This document shows positions 25,722 through 34,540 of a stretch of DNA of 64,000 nucleotides, piece after piece. The stretch's first letter is position 1. Every line of letters begins with the position of its first letter. The translations under genes and the position numbers were made by a program. Under the pieces are notes generated by a model. It was given only the letters and a program-made list of their open reading frames with translations, searched no databases and was not told the origin of the DNA. The DNA comes from Haloarcula mannanilytica (GTDB lineage Archaea; Halobacteriota; Halobacteria; Halobacteriales; Haloarculaceae), in assembly GCF_005406125.1 (NCBI RefSeq), contig NZ_BIXZ01000002.1, positions 62,001-126,000 of the forward strand, written 5' to 3'.

Positions 25722-25754
25722 ACCATTGAGTACCATTGAATGGTATCAAATGGT
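25722..25754. promoter_or_regulatory. Symmetric four-half-site operator
   Basis: ACCATT at 25722-25727 and 25732-25737, then AATGGT at 25739-25744 and 25749-25754. Inner and outer pairs share the centre 25738 and half-sites on each side are ten bases apart, one helical turn. The inner dyad reads TACCATTGAATGGTA. It lies just upstream of the TATA element of the PHA operon, a plausible site for the AbrB-type regulator. Confidence 0.7.
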
Positions 25755-25815
25755 ATGAACCGTTGAGCGGCGGTAAGGACAGCGTTGCGCCCTGCAGCAC
25801 CGATAACTGCAACCC

Positions 25816-25850
25816 TAAACACACGGATGACGCCCGTTAGACGGTGTTTA
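25816..25850. promoter_or_regulatory. Inverted repeat upstream of the MaoC gene
   Basis: TAAACAC (25816-25822) and GTGTTTA (25844-25850) with a 21-base spacer, about 30 bases before the TATA element (TTTAATACTC, 25881-25890) of the hydratase gene. Confidence 0.4.
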
Positions 25851-25913
25851 CCGACAGTTGAGGCGAAACCAACACCAAGGTTTAATACTCGGACCAATAA
25901 ACTACCACAACAG

Positions 25914-26519
25914 ATGAGTTCTGAATCGCATCGGAATCCGCTGTTAGACACATGGACTGAGACATCGTCGCATATGTTCAACAGCGTCGTCGCAGCTAAC
26001 CGGGCAGCGTTCGCCGCGTTCGGCGTCCAGCAGGAGGACGAAAACGGCGTTACGCCCGCAGACCGTATCGAACCGAACGAAGACCTCCCCGAATGGCACG
26101 TCTCGATCTCCGAAGACCACCCGGGCCAGCTCGGCGTCGGCGATCACGTCGATTTCACGAAAACGATCTCGGAGAACGACGTTCGCCAGTTCGCCGCCGC
26201 GAGCGGTGACACGAACCCGCTCCATCTTGACGATGAGTTCGCGGAACAGACCCGCTTCCGGGGCCGCATCGCCCACGGGACCCTCGTCGGGAGCCTCATC
26301 AGCGCAGCGCTCGCGCGCCTGCCGGGGCTGACTATCTACCTCTCGCAGGACCTGGAGTTCCACAACCCGGTCCGTATCGGCGACCGCCTCACCGCCGAGT
26401 GTGAGATCGTCGAGGACCTCGGCGACGAACAGTACCGACTGACCACGCGTGTCCTCGCTGATGACGAAGTCGTCATCGACGGCGAAGCGGTCGTCCTCAT
26501 CGACGACCTACCGGAATAA
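25914..26519 (+). CDS. MaoC-like (R)-specific enoyl-CoA hydratase (PhaJ role)
   Basis: 201 residues with a hotdog fold. The hydratase motif is visible in DVRQFAAASGDTNPLHLDDEFA (Asp/His pair) and GRIAHGTLVGSLIS. In the pathway it would convert trans-2-enoyl-CoA to (R)-3-hydroxyacyl-CoA for PhaC. It is divergent from the PHA operon with regulatory DNA between. The TATA element (TTTAATACTC) 30 bases upstream sets the ATG at 25914 rather than a longer in-frame ORF from 25785. Confidence 0.87.
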   Translation: MSSESHRNPLLDTWTETSSHMFNSVVAANRAAFAAFGVQQEDENGVTPADRIEPNEDLPEWHVSISEDHPGQLGVGDHVDFTKTISENDVRQFAAASGDTNPLHLDDEFAEQTRFRGRIAHGTLVGSLISAALARLPGLTIYLSQDLEFHNPVRIGDRLTAECEIVEDLGDEQYRLTTRVLADDEVVIDGEAVVLIDDLPE

Positions 26520-26520
26520 C

Positions 26521-27363
26521 TCAGCAGAACGCTCGAACGGCCCGGTTGAAGCGGTCGGGATGTTCCCGCGGCGGACAGTGCCCGCAGTCCTCGAAGATTC
26601 TCAGCGTACTATCCGTGACTGCCCCAGCTGCTCGCTCGGACCACCGACGGGGGAGCAGCGGATCGACAGCCCCGTGGACCAGCAGCGTCGGCACGTCTAT
26701 TTCGTCTAATCTGTCGGAGTAATCCGTTCGGAAGCCACACCACTGGAACTCGCTGCGCTGCCAGCGCCGCATCGCCCGGACTGTCTGTCGGTCCACGGCG
26801 CTGTCGAGGTCCTCGACCAGTTGCTGGGGCGGCTCGCCGGGACCCATGCTCCGGAGACTGTTCCGGATTGCCGTCTGGGACGACCCGACGCCCTGCCAGA
26901 GCATGTTTCCGAGAATCGGCGTCTGCAAGACGCTACTGGCCGCTGTGCGCCAGTAGGCGTCGGCTCCCAACCCGTAGCTATCGACTAATACCAGGCGTTC
27001 GACGGGGCCGCCATCGAGCGTGTGGCCGAGTGCGATTGCGCCGCCCATCGAAAGGCCGGCGACTGCCGGTTCCTCGATGCCAAGTGCGTCGATGAACTCG
27101 GCGACAGTCTCCAGATAGTAGTCGGTCGTGTACGCGCGGTCGGGCTTGTCGCTGTCGCCGTGGCCCGGCAAGTCGGGTGCGTACACGGTTCGCTCCGGCG
27201 CGAGTGCAGGCAGTGCATGTCGCCAGGAGACGGTCGCGGCGTCCAGCCCGATACCGTGGAGAAACACCAGCGGCGGCCCCTCGCCGCCGGTCCGGTAGTG
27301 AATGTCAACGTCCTCGCCGTCGACGGACAGTTCGACGCGTTCGGACGTAATCCCTGTAGTCAT
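26521..27363 (-). CDS. Alpha/beta hydrolase
   Basis: 280 residues. The oxyanion region FLHGIGLDAATVSW, nucleophile elbow AGLSMGGAI (serine), acid in HGAVDPLLP and histidine in FEDCGHCPPREHP complete a Ser-Asp-His triad. It belongs to the general lipase/esterase or C-C bond hydrolase group. Its stop is one base from the MaoC stop, converging. A TATA-like sequence lies at about 27395-27405 with an inverted repeat between it and the ATG. Substrate unknown. Confidence 0.88.
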   Translation of the reverse strand: MTTGITSERVELSVDGEDVDIHYRTGGEGPPLVFLHGIGLDAATVSWRHALPALAPERTVYAPDLPGHGDSDKPDRAYTTDYYLETVAEFIDALGIEEPAVAGLSMGGAIALGHTLDGGPVERLVLVDSYGLGADAYWRTAASSVLQTPILGNMLWQGVGSSQTAIRNSLRSMGPGEPPQQLVEDLDSAVDRQTVRAMRRWQRSEFQWCGFRTDYSDRLDEIDVPTLLVHGAVDPLLPRRWSERAAGAVTDSTLRIFEDCGHCPPREHPDRFNRAVRAFC

Positions 27364-27365
27364 CG

Positions 27366-27387
27366 GCGTTCGTTCGGGACCGAACGC
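27366..27387. promoter_or_regulatory. Inverted repeat in the hydrolase leader
   Basis: GCGTTCG (27366-27372) and CGAACGC (27381-27387) flank an 8-base loop, three bases upstream of the start codon on the minus strand. It may be an operator just after the promoter or a leader hairpin. Confidence 0.4.
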
Positions 27388-27509
27388 GTATGAGCCTTTG
27401 TATCCGCCCAGTTATGTCGATGCGCGTTGGGTAGCCTGTCTCTGAACACTGGAAAGCCGTGATGGAAGGCTCGAAAGCCTCGATTGAACACCGAGAAGCC
27501 GCTGCCTGC

Positions 27510-28814
27510 TCACTCGGAGCGCTCGTACGCTCCGTCCTGCTTGAGGCGGGCCTGTTCGCGGACGATAGCCGGTGTCCGACAGCGGCCCGGTTCGCCGGCG
27601 ACCTGCGGAATCGTGCAGTTGTTACAGCTCTCACACAGCGCGTCTTCACCGTCGAGCAGGCGAGCGCCGAGTCGCGGCTCCGCGTAGAAGGGTCGGGCCA
27701 TCCCGACCGCGTCAGCAGCGGGGTTGTCGCCGGTCGTACCGAGGTATCGGTCGCAGTCGGCACGCGTTCGAAGCCCGCCCTCTAGCAGGACCGGCACGTC
27801 GACGCGCTCGCGGACCGCCCGACAGAAATCGGCGTTCCAGCCCGGCTCGTGGCCGAAGCGGCGGGCCTGCAGTCTGTTGAGCAGTTGGACAGCGTGCGCT
27901 CGCAGCCGGCCGCCGAAGACTGCCGCGTAGTCGTCTTGCAGGTCGCTTGCGTCCCAGGCGCGGTCGGGGAACGCGCCGCGGACGATGCTCATGTCCCAGA
28001 ACGGGGACACCTCGACCGGAACGAGGCCGTCGTAGCCGATGGCCGCCGCCCGCTCGGCGATAGCCACGCCGTCCGCCCTGGAGAGATGCCGTCGAACGAA
28101 ACTCGGGGATGGAGTCTCGGCTGGAACCTTCGTGACCAGCGGCACGTCACCAGCATGCTCCCGGACGGCGTCGTGAATCGCTTCGAGGAACCGGACGCCG
28201 TCGCCGAACTCGTCGTCTCGGCGGTTGTAGAACGGCGAGAGGAACTGCTGAACCAGACTCATATTCGCCGCGGAGAGGTGGATGCCGTCGTAGCCCGCGT
28301 TGGCAGCGTAGCCGGCGCATCGACCGAACTGCTCGGCCAGGTCCCACACTTCGCTCGTCGAGAGTACGTCCGGCTGCAGCGAAATCATCCCGGCCCGGTC
28401 GAGCGCCCGGAGCTGCCAGGGCGGACGGCTGACGGCGAGCTGTCGCTGGTCCGGGTGCTGTCGGCGGTATTCAGCGTGCCACGTCGCCATGCTCCGAAGG
28501 CCGCCGTGGGCCAGCTGCAGGAAGACCCGCCCGCCATGGTCGTGGATAGTGCCGGTGAGCCGTTCGAGTCGCTCGACGAAGGTCGGGTCGTGGACGCGCG
28601 TCATGTTCGGTGCGGCACAGCCGCCGCGGTCGGTGACGATACTCGCCCCCTGAAAGAGGAGGCCGACACCGGAGGCTGCCGTCGGTTCGAGTTCGTCGAT
28701 GAGCGTGTCGACGGCGGTCTCGCCGTTGCCGGCACACTCCAGTACCGGTGCACGATACAGTCGGTTGGGGACCTCGACGCCGCCGATTTCCAGCGGCGTC
28801 TCCAGCGCGGTCAC
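27510..28814 (-). CDS. NADH:flavin oxidoreductase, Old Yellow Enzyme family
   Basis: 434 residues, FMN-dependent TIM barrel. VEVPNRLYRAPVLE is the typical opening and GGRVFLQLAHGG, YDGIHLSAANMSLVQQFLSP and GMARPFYAEP are conserved family segments. A C-terminal CESCNNCTIP suggests an Fe-S-binding extension as in 2,4-dienoyl-CoA reductases, but no NAD-binding C-terminal domain follows, so it is short. Starts GTG, overlapping the stop of the DUF5789-like gene as GTGA. Confidence 0.88.
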   Translation of the reverse strand: MTALETPLEIGGVEVPNRLYRAPVLECAGNGETAVDTLIDELEPTAASGVGLLFQGASIVTDRGGCAAPNMTRVHDPTFVERLERLTGTIHDHGGRVFLQLAHGGLRSMATWHAEYRRQHPDQRQLAVSRPPWQLRALDRAGMISLQPDVLSTSEVWDLAEQFGRCAGYAANAGYDGIHLSAANMSLVQQFLSPFYNRRDDEFGDGVRFLEAIHDAVREHAGDVPLVTKVPAETPSPSFVRRHLSRADGVAIAERAAAIGYDGLVPVEVSPFWDMSIVRGAFPDRAWDASDLQDDYAAVFGGRLRAHAVQLLNRLQARRFGHEPGWNADFCRAVRERVDVPVLLEGGLRTRADCDRYLGTTGDNPAADAVGMARPFYAEPRLGARLLDGEDALCESCNNCTIPQVAGEPGRCRTPAIVREQARLKQDGAYERSE

Positions 28815-29098
28815 GACTGCTCGCGCTCGTCGAACGTCGCCTCGGTGCGGGCGCCGTTCTGTGGTGTCACCTGCTGGATGGCCGCCCGGACCTCGGTCGG
28901 TGAGTCGAAGTCGCCGTCGGTGCTCCCCGCAAGTGCGGCCGAGAGGTCCTCGGTGGGCGGGTCGGCGCTGCCGTACTCGTCTGCCAGTTCCTCCACGCGG
29001 ACCGGGTACGCGGCCCCGCCGGTAGTGCGGTCGACCGTCGCCTCGACCCGGCGGGCGCGCTCGCTGGCCCGCTGCCGTGCCGTCCGCTGTGGGTCCAT
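28811..29098 (-). CDS. DUF5789-like small acidic protein
   Basis: 95 residues. A basic N-terminus (MDPQRTARQRASERARRVE) is followed by an acidic region (VEELADEYGSADPPTEDLS). This resembles haloarchaeal DUF5789 proteins, whose LADEYG segment is shared. Starts at 29098; upstream codons to 29125 look noncoding. It is translationally coupled to the flavin enzyme by GTGA. Role unknown. Confidence 0.75.
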   Translation of the reverse strand: MDPQRTARQRASERARRVEATVDRTTGGAAYPVRVEELADEYGSADPPTEDLSAALAGSTDGDFDSPTEVRAAIQQVTPQNGARTEATFDEREQS

Positions 29099-29135
29099 GT
29101 GTGTTACTAACACAGAGGTCGTCAAAATTCTATCG

Positions 29136-29663
29136 CTACTTCTCGACCGGCAGCAGCGCGACGCGTTCCCGAACGGCGTCGGGCAGTCCGCCGGCCGTCG
29201 CGGCGAGTTCGGTGTCCGTCACATCGAAGAACGCCCGGACGCGGTCGGCGTCGTACTCGCCCAGCGTGAGCGTAGGCGTAAGCTGCTCACGAACGTCCTT
29301 CTCGGCCGCTTCAACGCCCTTTCTCTCTTTATTTCTCACGTGAGTATCTTCTCGGTCAGGGTCGGCGATGACGGCGACCACGGGGCAGTCCCCCTCACTG
29401 ACTCCCATCGTCAGGGCGCGGTTGATCTGGCGGCGGCCGGCCGCGTACAGCAGTATTTCGACGCCGAAATCCTCGGCAATGGTGTCACCTCTGTCTTGCG
29501 CCCGAGTTGCGAGTTCGACCGCCAATTCGAGGTGTTCGCGGTCCACGACGTAACGGGCGTCGAACGCCTGCACGGTGACGCCGTGGCGGTCGCCGATGGT
29601 CCCAAGGGTTTCCACGAACGCGCCAACGTCGTCGATGTCGGCAATGCCTTCGACGACCTCCAT
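29136..29663 (-). CDS. cgi121: KEOPS complex subunit Cgi121
   Basis: 175 residues. KEOPS installs threonylcarbamoyl-adenosine (t6A) at A37 of tRNAs; Cgi121 binds Bud32 and recruits tRNA. The sequence (QAFDARYVVDREHLELAVEL and LYAAGRRQINRALTMG) matches archaeal Cgi121. Its ATG overlaps the stop of hel308 (TGATG), so it is translated from the same message as a DNA helicase. No other KEOPS subunits occur in this window. Confidence 0.88.
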   Translation of the reverse strand: MEVVEGIADIDDVGAFVETLGTIGDRHGVTVQAFDARYVVDREHLELAVELATRAQDRGDTIAEDFGVEILLYAAGRRQINRALTMGVSEGDCPVVAVIADPDREDTHVRNKERKGVEAAEKDVREQLTPTLTLGEYDADRVRAFFDVTDTELAATAGGLPDAVRERVALLPVEK

Positions 29664-32071
29664 CAGAAATCACCCAGGCTCGACTGGTCGTCGCTCGCCG
29701 TCGCGTCCTCCGCCCGGTCCATCTCGGAATCGGCATTGAGGTCGACAGACACGTCGGCTGCGGGCTCGACGCCCTCCATCGACGGGTCCCGGTGGCCGGC
29801 GTTCTCCAGCACGTTCTCCGCCGTCTTCCGGCGGCCACGGAGCGCCGCCAGTACGACCGACTTATCGGCGTCCCGCAGTTCTGCACGGTCGGTGATACCG
29901 GCCTGGAACAGCCGGCGGGCGCGCTTGCGCCCGACGCCGCGGACCCCGGCCAGGTCGACCAGTTCCTCGCGGACGCCGTGTTCGACGCGGATGCGGGCCT
30001 CGCTGATGGCGCGTGCGGCGTCCAGGTCGACCTCGCTGGCCAGCGATTCGGCGGCCCCCAGCAGCCACTGGGCGGTCTCGACCTTCCCGCGGATGTCGCC
30101 CGGGCCGACACCGTAGCGCTCCGTGATGGTCGCCTCGTCGACCTCCGTCGCCCAGTCTTCGAGCAGCCGGGCGGTCTTCAGCGCCGAGAGCCAGTCCTCG
30201 AAGCGGCCCTCCTCGAACTCCGACGGCGTCGGGCCGAGCAGTTCGTCCTCGCGCTCGAACAGCTCCATTTCGTACTCCTCGCGGTCGCCCGAACGGAGGT
30301 ACAGTTGGTACATGTCCGGCGTGCGCGAGACGAGGTGGTACAGGCCCAGCGCGGAGATGTCGTCCGGGTCCGCGTCGGCGTCCGCTTCGCCGTCGCCGTC
30401 CGCGTCCTCGGCCAGTTCGCTTGCCGTGGTAAAACCGCTGTCGGCTGGGGGTTCCGCTGGTGTGTCAGCCGGCGATCCCGAAGCCGACGTGCTGTCGCTG
30501 GCCCCCCGTTCCCAGTCGCGGAGGCCGTCGACGATTTCGGCGGCGCTCATCGGGTCCAGGTAGAGCCGCGAGACGGTGTGACCCAGCGAGGTGGCATCGA
30601 GTTCGCCACCCTCAATTTCTAAGAAGTCGTTGCGCTGGAGGTACGTGAGCACGTCGTCGACGACCCGCTCCAGTTGCCCGCTGTCGTCGGTCTGGCTGGC
30701 GTACAACGTCTGTTCGAGGAACTCAAGCAGGCCGTCCCGAGAGCGGGCGAACCCGGAGGCGACGGTCGCAAGGATGTGAGTCCGCAGCGCCGGTTCGGCC
30801 GCGAGTTTCGACCGGACCGGCTCCGGGTCGGCCCAGACGTAGCGCTCAAACAGTTCGTCCACTTCGTCGTGGCTGGACGCGATGAGGACCGCCTCGCCGT
30901 AGGGGTCGAGCCCCGGACGGCCGGCCCGCCCCATCATCTGATGGACTTCCAGCACCGACAGCGGGGCCATGCCGCCGGCCGACCCGTCGTAGCGCCGCCA
31001 GTCCCGGACGACGACGCGCCGCGAGGGCGTGTTGACGCCGGCCGCGAGGGTCGGCGTCGCGCAGACGACCTTCACCAGCCGGTCCCGGAAGGCGTCCTCG
31101 ACGAGTTCCCGGTGGCCCCGCGAGAGGCCGGCATGGTGGAACGCCGCCCCGTCCGCGACGGCGTCCGCGAGGTCATCGCTCGTCTCCGTGTCGCTCACGT
31201 CGCGGATTTCCTCGGCGATGTCGGCCAGTTGGGCCCGCTCCTCGTCGGTGAGGTGGGGCCGAACCGTATTCGCCAGCCGGCCGGCCGCGGCCTCGGCGTT
31301 GCGCCGGGAGTTGACGAACACCAGCGTCGACCCGTCGTCTTCCAGCGTGTCCCGGACGATAGCCGCCGTCTGCTTCTCGTTGTTCTGCACCGAAAGGCGC
31401 TGCTGGCTCCCGTCTTCGAGATGCAGCGCCTGCCCGTAGTGGACCCCCTTCTGGAGGTCGATTGGCCGCCAGTCCGAATCGACGAGGCCCGCATCGAGCC
31501 ACGTCGCCAGCGCCTCCGCGTTGCCGATGGTCGCCGACAGCGCGACGGTCTGTAAGTCGGGGTTGAGCCGGCGGAGCTTCGCCAGCGTCACCTCAAGCGT
31601 CGGTCCGCGCTCGCCGTCGTCAACGAGGTGGACCTCGTCGGTGACGACGCAGGTGAGGTCCTCGATCCAAGGGGCGTCGTTGCGCACCAGCGAGTCCACT
31701 TTTTCGCTCGTGGCGACGACGATGTCCTTATCGGCGAGCCACCCGCCCTCGGATTCGTAGTTGCCCGTCGAGACGCCGATATCGAGGCCGTACTGTTCGA
31801 ACTCCTCGAAGTCGGCCTGTTTTTCACTTGCCAGCGCCCGCAGCGGGACGATGTACAGCGCCTTGCCGCCGCGGGCGACCGAAGAGAGCATCGCTAGCTC
31901 GGCGATGAGCGTCTTCCCGCTCGCCGTCGGAATCGACGCGACCAGGTTCTCACCCTCGGTGACGCCGGCCTCGACGGCCTCGGCTTGGGGCGGATACAGC
32001 TCCTCGATGCCGTCGTCGCGCAGGTGGTCCGGGAGCCACTCGGGCACGCCCGGCAGGTCCGCAACGTCCAT
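29663..32071 (-). CDS. hel308: ATP-dependent DNA helicase Hel308
   Basis: 802-residue superfamily 2 helicase that unwinds lagging strands at stalled forks. Walker A is [10 protein letters not shown] near the N-terminus and the DExH box is [26 protein letters not shown] is motif VI. The C-terminus has a ratchet domain followed by helix-hairpin-helix segments ([20 protein letters not shown]). A glutamate/threonine-rich insertion at about 530-570 ([18 protein letters not shown]) is probably a halophile-specific linker. TATA-like TTTAAATC at about 32096-32103 precedes the start by 29 bases. Confidence 0.96.
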   Translation of the reverse strand: MDVADLPGVPEWLPDHLRDDGIEELYPPQAEAVEAGVTEGENLVASIPTASGKTLIAELAMLSSVARGGKALYIVPLRALASEKQADFEEFEQYGLDIGVSTGNYESEGGWLADKDIVVATSEKVDSLVRNDAPWIEDLTCVVTDEVHLVDDGERGPTLEVTLAKLRRLNPDLQTVALSATIGNAEALATWLDAGLVDSDWRPIDLQKGVHYGQALHLEDGSQQRLSVQNNEKQTAAIVRDTLEDDGSTLVFVNSRRNAEAAAGRLANTVRPHLTDEERAQLADIAEEIRDVSDTETSDDLADAVADGAAFHHAGLSRGHRELVEDAFRDRLVKVVCATPTLAAGVNTPSRRVVVRDWRRYDGSAGGMAPLSVLEVHQMMGRAGRPGLDPYGEAVLIASSHDEVDELFERYVWADPEPVRSKLAAEPALRTHILATVASGFARSRDGLLEFLEQTLYASQTDDSGQLERVVDDVLTYLQRNDFLEIEGGELDATSLGHTVSRLYLDPMSAAEIVDGLRDWERGASDSTSASGSPADTPAEPPADSGFTTASELAEDADGDGEADADADPDDISALGLYHLVSRTPDMYQLYLRSGDREEYEMELFEREDELLGPTPSEFEEGRFEDWLSALKTARLLEDWATEVDEATITERYGVGPGDIRGKVETAQWLLGAAESLASEVDLDAARAISEARIRVEHGVREELVDLAGVRGVGRKRARRLFQAGITDRAELRDADKSVVLAALRGRRKTAENVLENAGHRDPSMEGVEPAADVSVDLNADSEMDRAEDATASDDQSSLGDF

Positions 32072-32185
32072 TACACCCCGATTGGGTCCTGTCCCGATTT
32101 AAACTGTCGCACTGCAACCGCGGTGTTCGCTTGCGCGTCGAACGCCGAGGGGAACGCCTTTGCCCGCGAGCGGCCAACACCAGGT

Positions 32186-32431
32186 ATGCGAGTCGAGTAC
32201 GACTACGACACCTGTATCGGCATGTTCCAGTGTGTCGCCGAGTGGGACGCCTTCGAGCGCGATGAGGACGCCGGCAAAGCGGTGTTAGCGGACAGCGAGG
32301 AACGCGAGGAAGACGTGTTCGTCCGGGACGTGCCCGACGACGCCGAACTGGACGCGAAGTTCGCGGCCCGGTCCTGTCCGGTCGATGCTATCACCGTCTA
32401 CGATGATGACGGCGAACAGCTCATTCCCTGA
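32186..32431 (+). CDS. Three-cysteine ferredoxin
   Basis: 81 residues: C10 (DTCIGMFQC), C16 and C64 (ARSCPVDAI). The bacterial-type monocluster ferredoxins have C-xx-C/D-xx-C...CP. Here the second position is a methionine (M13), so a [3Fe-4S] cluster is more likely than [4Fe-4S]. The central 40 residues are acidic, as for a halophile. An electron carrier. It ends overlapping the convergent hotdog gene by 11 bases. Confidence 0.85.
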   Translation: MRVEYDYDTCIGMFQCVAEWDAFERDEDAGKAVLADSEEREEDVFVRDVPDDAELDAKFAARSCPVDAITVYDDDGEQLIP

Positions 32432-32843
32432 TTATTCCCTCGACGGTCGCTTCGAGCACGACGGTTCCAGCGGCATCCGGAATGCTCTCAGCTACTGCAT
32501 CGTTCCGGTTGACCCGCCGAACGGTCACGTCGCCGACCAGAGTTACGCCGCCATCCGCACGCGGGTCGACACTCGCCACTTCCATCGTACAGACCAGCGT
32601 CTGACCGGTGTACACCGGGCGCTGGAACTGCAGGTCCATCCGCGAGGCCAAGACTTCCAGGTCGCCGCCGATACTGGTCAGCAGTGACGCGGTGAGCAAC
32701 CCCTGGACCATCCGCCGTCCCTCCCCGTCGGGCTCCGTGTGGCGGGCCTGGTCGTCGCCGGAGAGGGCGGCGAACTGGTCCACGTCTTCGGGCCGGAACG
32801 TCCGCGTCTCGCTGAACGTCTCGCCGACTTCGACGGGAGGCAT
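32421..32843 (-). CDS. MaoC-like hotdog-fold dehydratase
   Basis: 140 residues from MPPVEVGETFSETRTF. VDQFAALSGDDQARHTEP is a degenerate form of the hydratase motif, with DDQARH in place of the DxxPxH pattern. GRRMVQGLLTASLLTSIGGD is the second conserved stretch. It may be a dehydratase, acyl carrier protein hydratase or thioesterase. The upstream frame extends beyond 32843, but the first ATG with family similarity was taken. Confidence 0.78.
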   Translation of the reverse strand: MPPVEVGETFSETRTFRPEDVDQFAALSGDDQARHTEPDGEGRRMVQGLLTASLLTSIGGDLEVLASRMDLQFQRPVYTGQTLVCTMEVASVDPRADGGVTLVGDVTVRRVNRNDAVAESIPDAAGTVVLEATVEGIIRE

Positions 32844-32925
32844 GTGCTGTGCTGTTGGCGCTGTGCCGAAAAAGCCACGCCCTCGTCCGAAACCCACAGG
32901 GGGCTGGACCTCTGAGACCAGGGCG

Positions 32926-34395
32926 ATGTCGAATGGTGGTCCCCTCCGCCGCCTGCTGACTGCGTTCCCTGCGATGCTGGCCAGCGCAGGGCTCGTCGAC
33001 CGCGAGAAGGCGACAGCCGCAACCGACCTCGCCGCGCCGGTGATGGTCACGGGCGGCCTCCGCATCCTTCTCCGACTCGCCGATTTCCTGATGGTCGGCC
33101 TGGCGCTCGGTGACGCGGCCATCGCCGGCCTCGAACTCGGCTTCCAGTACTACTTCGTCGGGTTTGGGCTCTCCCTGGCGGTGTCCTCGGGGACGATAAG
33201 CGTCGTCTCGCGGCTGCAGGGAGCCGACCAGCCCGAGCGGGCGAACCTCGCGGTCAAGCAGTCGCTGTGGATCGCGCTGCTCATTTCCGTTCCGCTGTCG
33301 GCGATCTGCTGGCGCTATCCGGAGCTACTCGTGGGGGTTCTCACCGACGACCCGACGACCATCCGCCTCGGTGCGACGTATCTGGCTATCGTGATGCTGT
33401 CGCTGGCTCCGCGGTTCTGGAGCATGGTCGCCGCCCGCGCGCTGGCCGGCAGCGCCGACACCCGAACGCCGATGTACGTCCGCCTGCTCACGCTGCCGAC
33501 GAACGTCCTGCTCAACGCCGTCCTCATCTTCGGCGTCGGCCCGTTCCCCGAACTCGGTATCGCCGGCGCTGCGTGGGGAACGGCCATCGCGAACACGCTC
33601 GCAGCAGCCATCTTCCTCGCGCTGTTGCTGTCCGGGCGCTACGTCGTCACGCTCCGGCCCGGCGGTCCGCAGTTCGATACCGGGCTCATGCGGGAGATCG
33701 TCCGCGTCGCCCTGCCGCTGTCGGGAATGCGGCTGCTCCAGACGTTCGCCCGGTTCCCGTTCCTGTTCATCCTCGGCGTGCTGGGGACGCCGACGCTCGC
33801 GGCCTACGCCATCGGCCGCCGGGTCATGCTGCTCGCGCTGATGCCGGCGTGGGGCTATGCGACCGCCGCGTCGACGCTGGTCGGGCAGTCGCTCGGAGCC
33901 GGTGACGAGGGGGAGGCGACCGCCTACGGCTGGCAGACGCTCCGAGTCGCACTCGCCGTGCAGCTCGTCGCAGCGTTCTTGCTCGTCGTGTTCGCGCGGT
34001 CTATCGTCTCCCTGTTCGGAACCGCCTACCCCGACCTTGCGGCGACGTTCGTCCGCGTGTTCGGCCTGCTCGTCGCCGGCTTCTCAATCTCTCGGACGAT
34101 GCGGGGCAGCCTGCGTGGGGCCGGCGACACCCGCTGGCCGCTGTACGGAACGTTTCTGGGCAGCTACTGCTACCGGCTCCCGGTGGCTGCCCTCGCCCTC
34201 CCGTCGTCGTTCGTCGTGACAATTCCCGTTCTCGGCATCGCCGTCTCGCCGGGGCTCGGGCTCGGACTGCCGGCTATCTTCGCTGCGCTCGTCGGCGACT
34301 TCTACCTGAAAGCCGCGGTCAACGCGGGCCGGTTCTGGTCCGGCGGGTGGCGTGACGTTGCCAGGCGGTCGGGCGTGGGCACGGCCGACGACTGA
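32926..34395 (+). CDS. MATE-family efflux transporter
   Basis: 489 residues with 12 hydrophobic segments in two homologous halves. Family features include VMVTGGLRILLRLADFLMVG near the N-terminus, ARALAGSADTRTPMYVRL at the middle and GSLRGAGDTRWPLYGTFLGS near the end. MATE proteins export drugs or metabolites using H+ or Na+. Divergent from the MaoC-like gene. The ATG at 32926 (MSNGGPLRRLLTAFPAML) was chosen over the longer upstream reading frame. Confidence 0.92.
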   Translation: MSNGGPLRRLLTAFPAMLASAGLVDREKATAATDLAAPVMVTGGLRILLRLADFLMVGLALGDAAIAGLELGFQYYFVGFGLSLAVSSGTISVVSRLQGADQPERANLAVKQSLWIALLISVPLSAICWRYPELLVGVLTDDPTTIRLGATYLAIVMLSLAPRFWSMVAARALAGSADTRTPMYVRLLTLPTNVLLNAVLIFGVGPFPELGIAGAAWGTAIANTLAAAIFLALLLSGRYVVTLRPGGPQFDTGLMREIVRVALPLSGMRLLQTFARFPFLFILGVLGTPTLAAYAIGRRVMLLALMPAWGYATAASTLVGQSLGAGDEGEATAYGWQTLRVALAVQLVAAFLLVVFARSIVSLFGTAYPDLAATFVRVFGLLVAGFSISRTMRGSLRGAGDTRWPLYGTFLGSYCYRLPVAALALPSSFVVTIPVLGIAVSPGLGLGLPAIFAALVGDFYLKAAVNAGRFWSGGWRDVARRSGVGTADD

Positions 34396-34412
34396 GCCGA
34401 GGCGTTTCTCAA

Positions 34413-34422
34413 GTTTTAATGT
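34413..34422 (+). promoter_or_regulatory. TATA element of a 31-residue membrane gene
   Basis: GTTTTAATGT lies 28 bases before the ATG at 34445. Confidence 0.55.
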
Positions 34423-34444
34423 CCGGCCCGAGATACTCATTGGC

Positions 34445-34540
34445 ATGAGCAAGGCCACGAAAATCGTCCTCGGAACCATCGGCGTGTCAGCACTGCTGTC
34501 GATCGGCATCGTCATCAACCTCGTTCTGTTCTCGGCGTAG
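34445..34540 (+). CDS. 31-residue single-span membrane peptide
   Basis: ATG to TAG encodes MSKATKIVLGTIGVSALLS followed by IGIVINLVLFSA, a single transmembrane helix with a basic N-terminus. A TATA element 28 bases upstream supports it as leaderless. The stop is immediately followed by the ATG of the next gene (34541), so both are probably co-transcribed. Unknown function; comparable in size to the peptide at 10217-10306. Confidence 0.65.
   Translation: MSKATKIVLGTIGVSALLSIGIVINLVLFSA

Noticed and set aside
27849-30116. 755-codon plus-strand frame opposite the flavin enzyme, DUF5789, Cgi121 and helicase genes
   Set aside because: Runs across several clear minus-strand genes and has no domain; antisense artefact.
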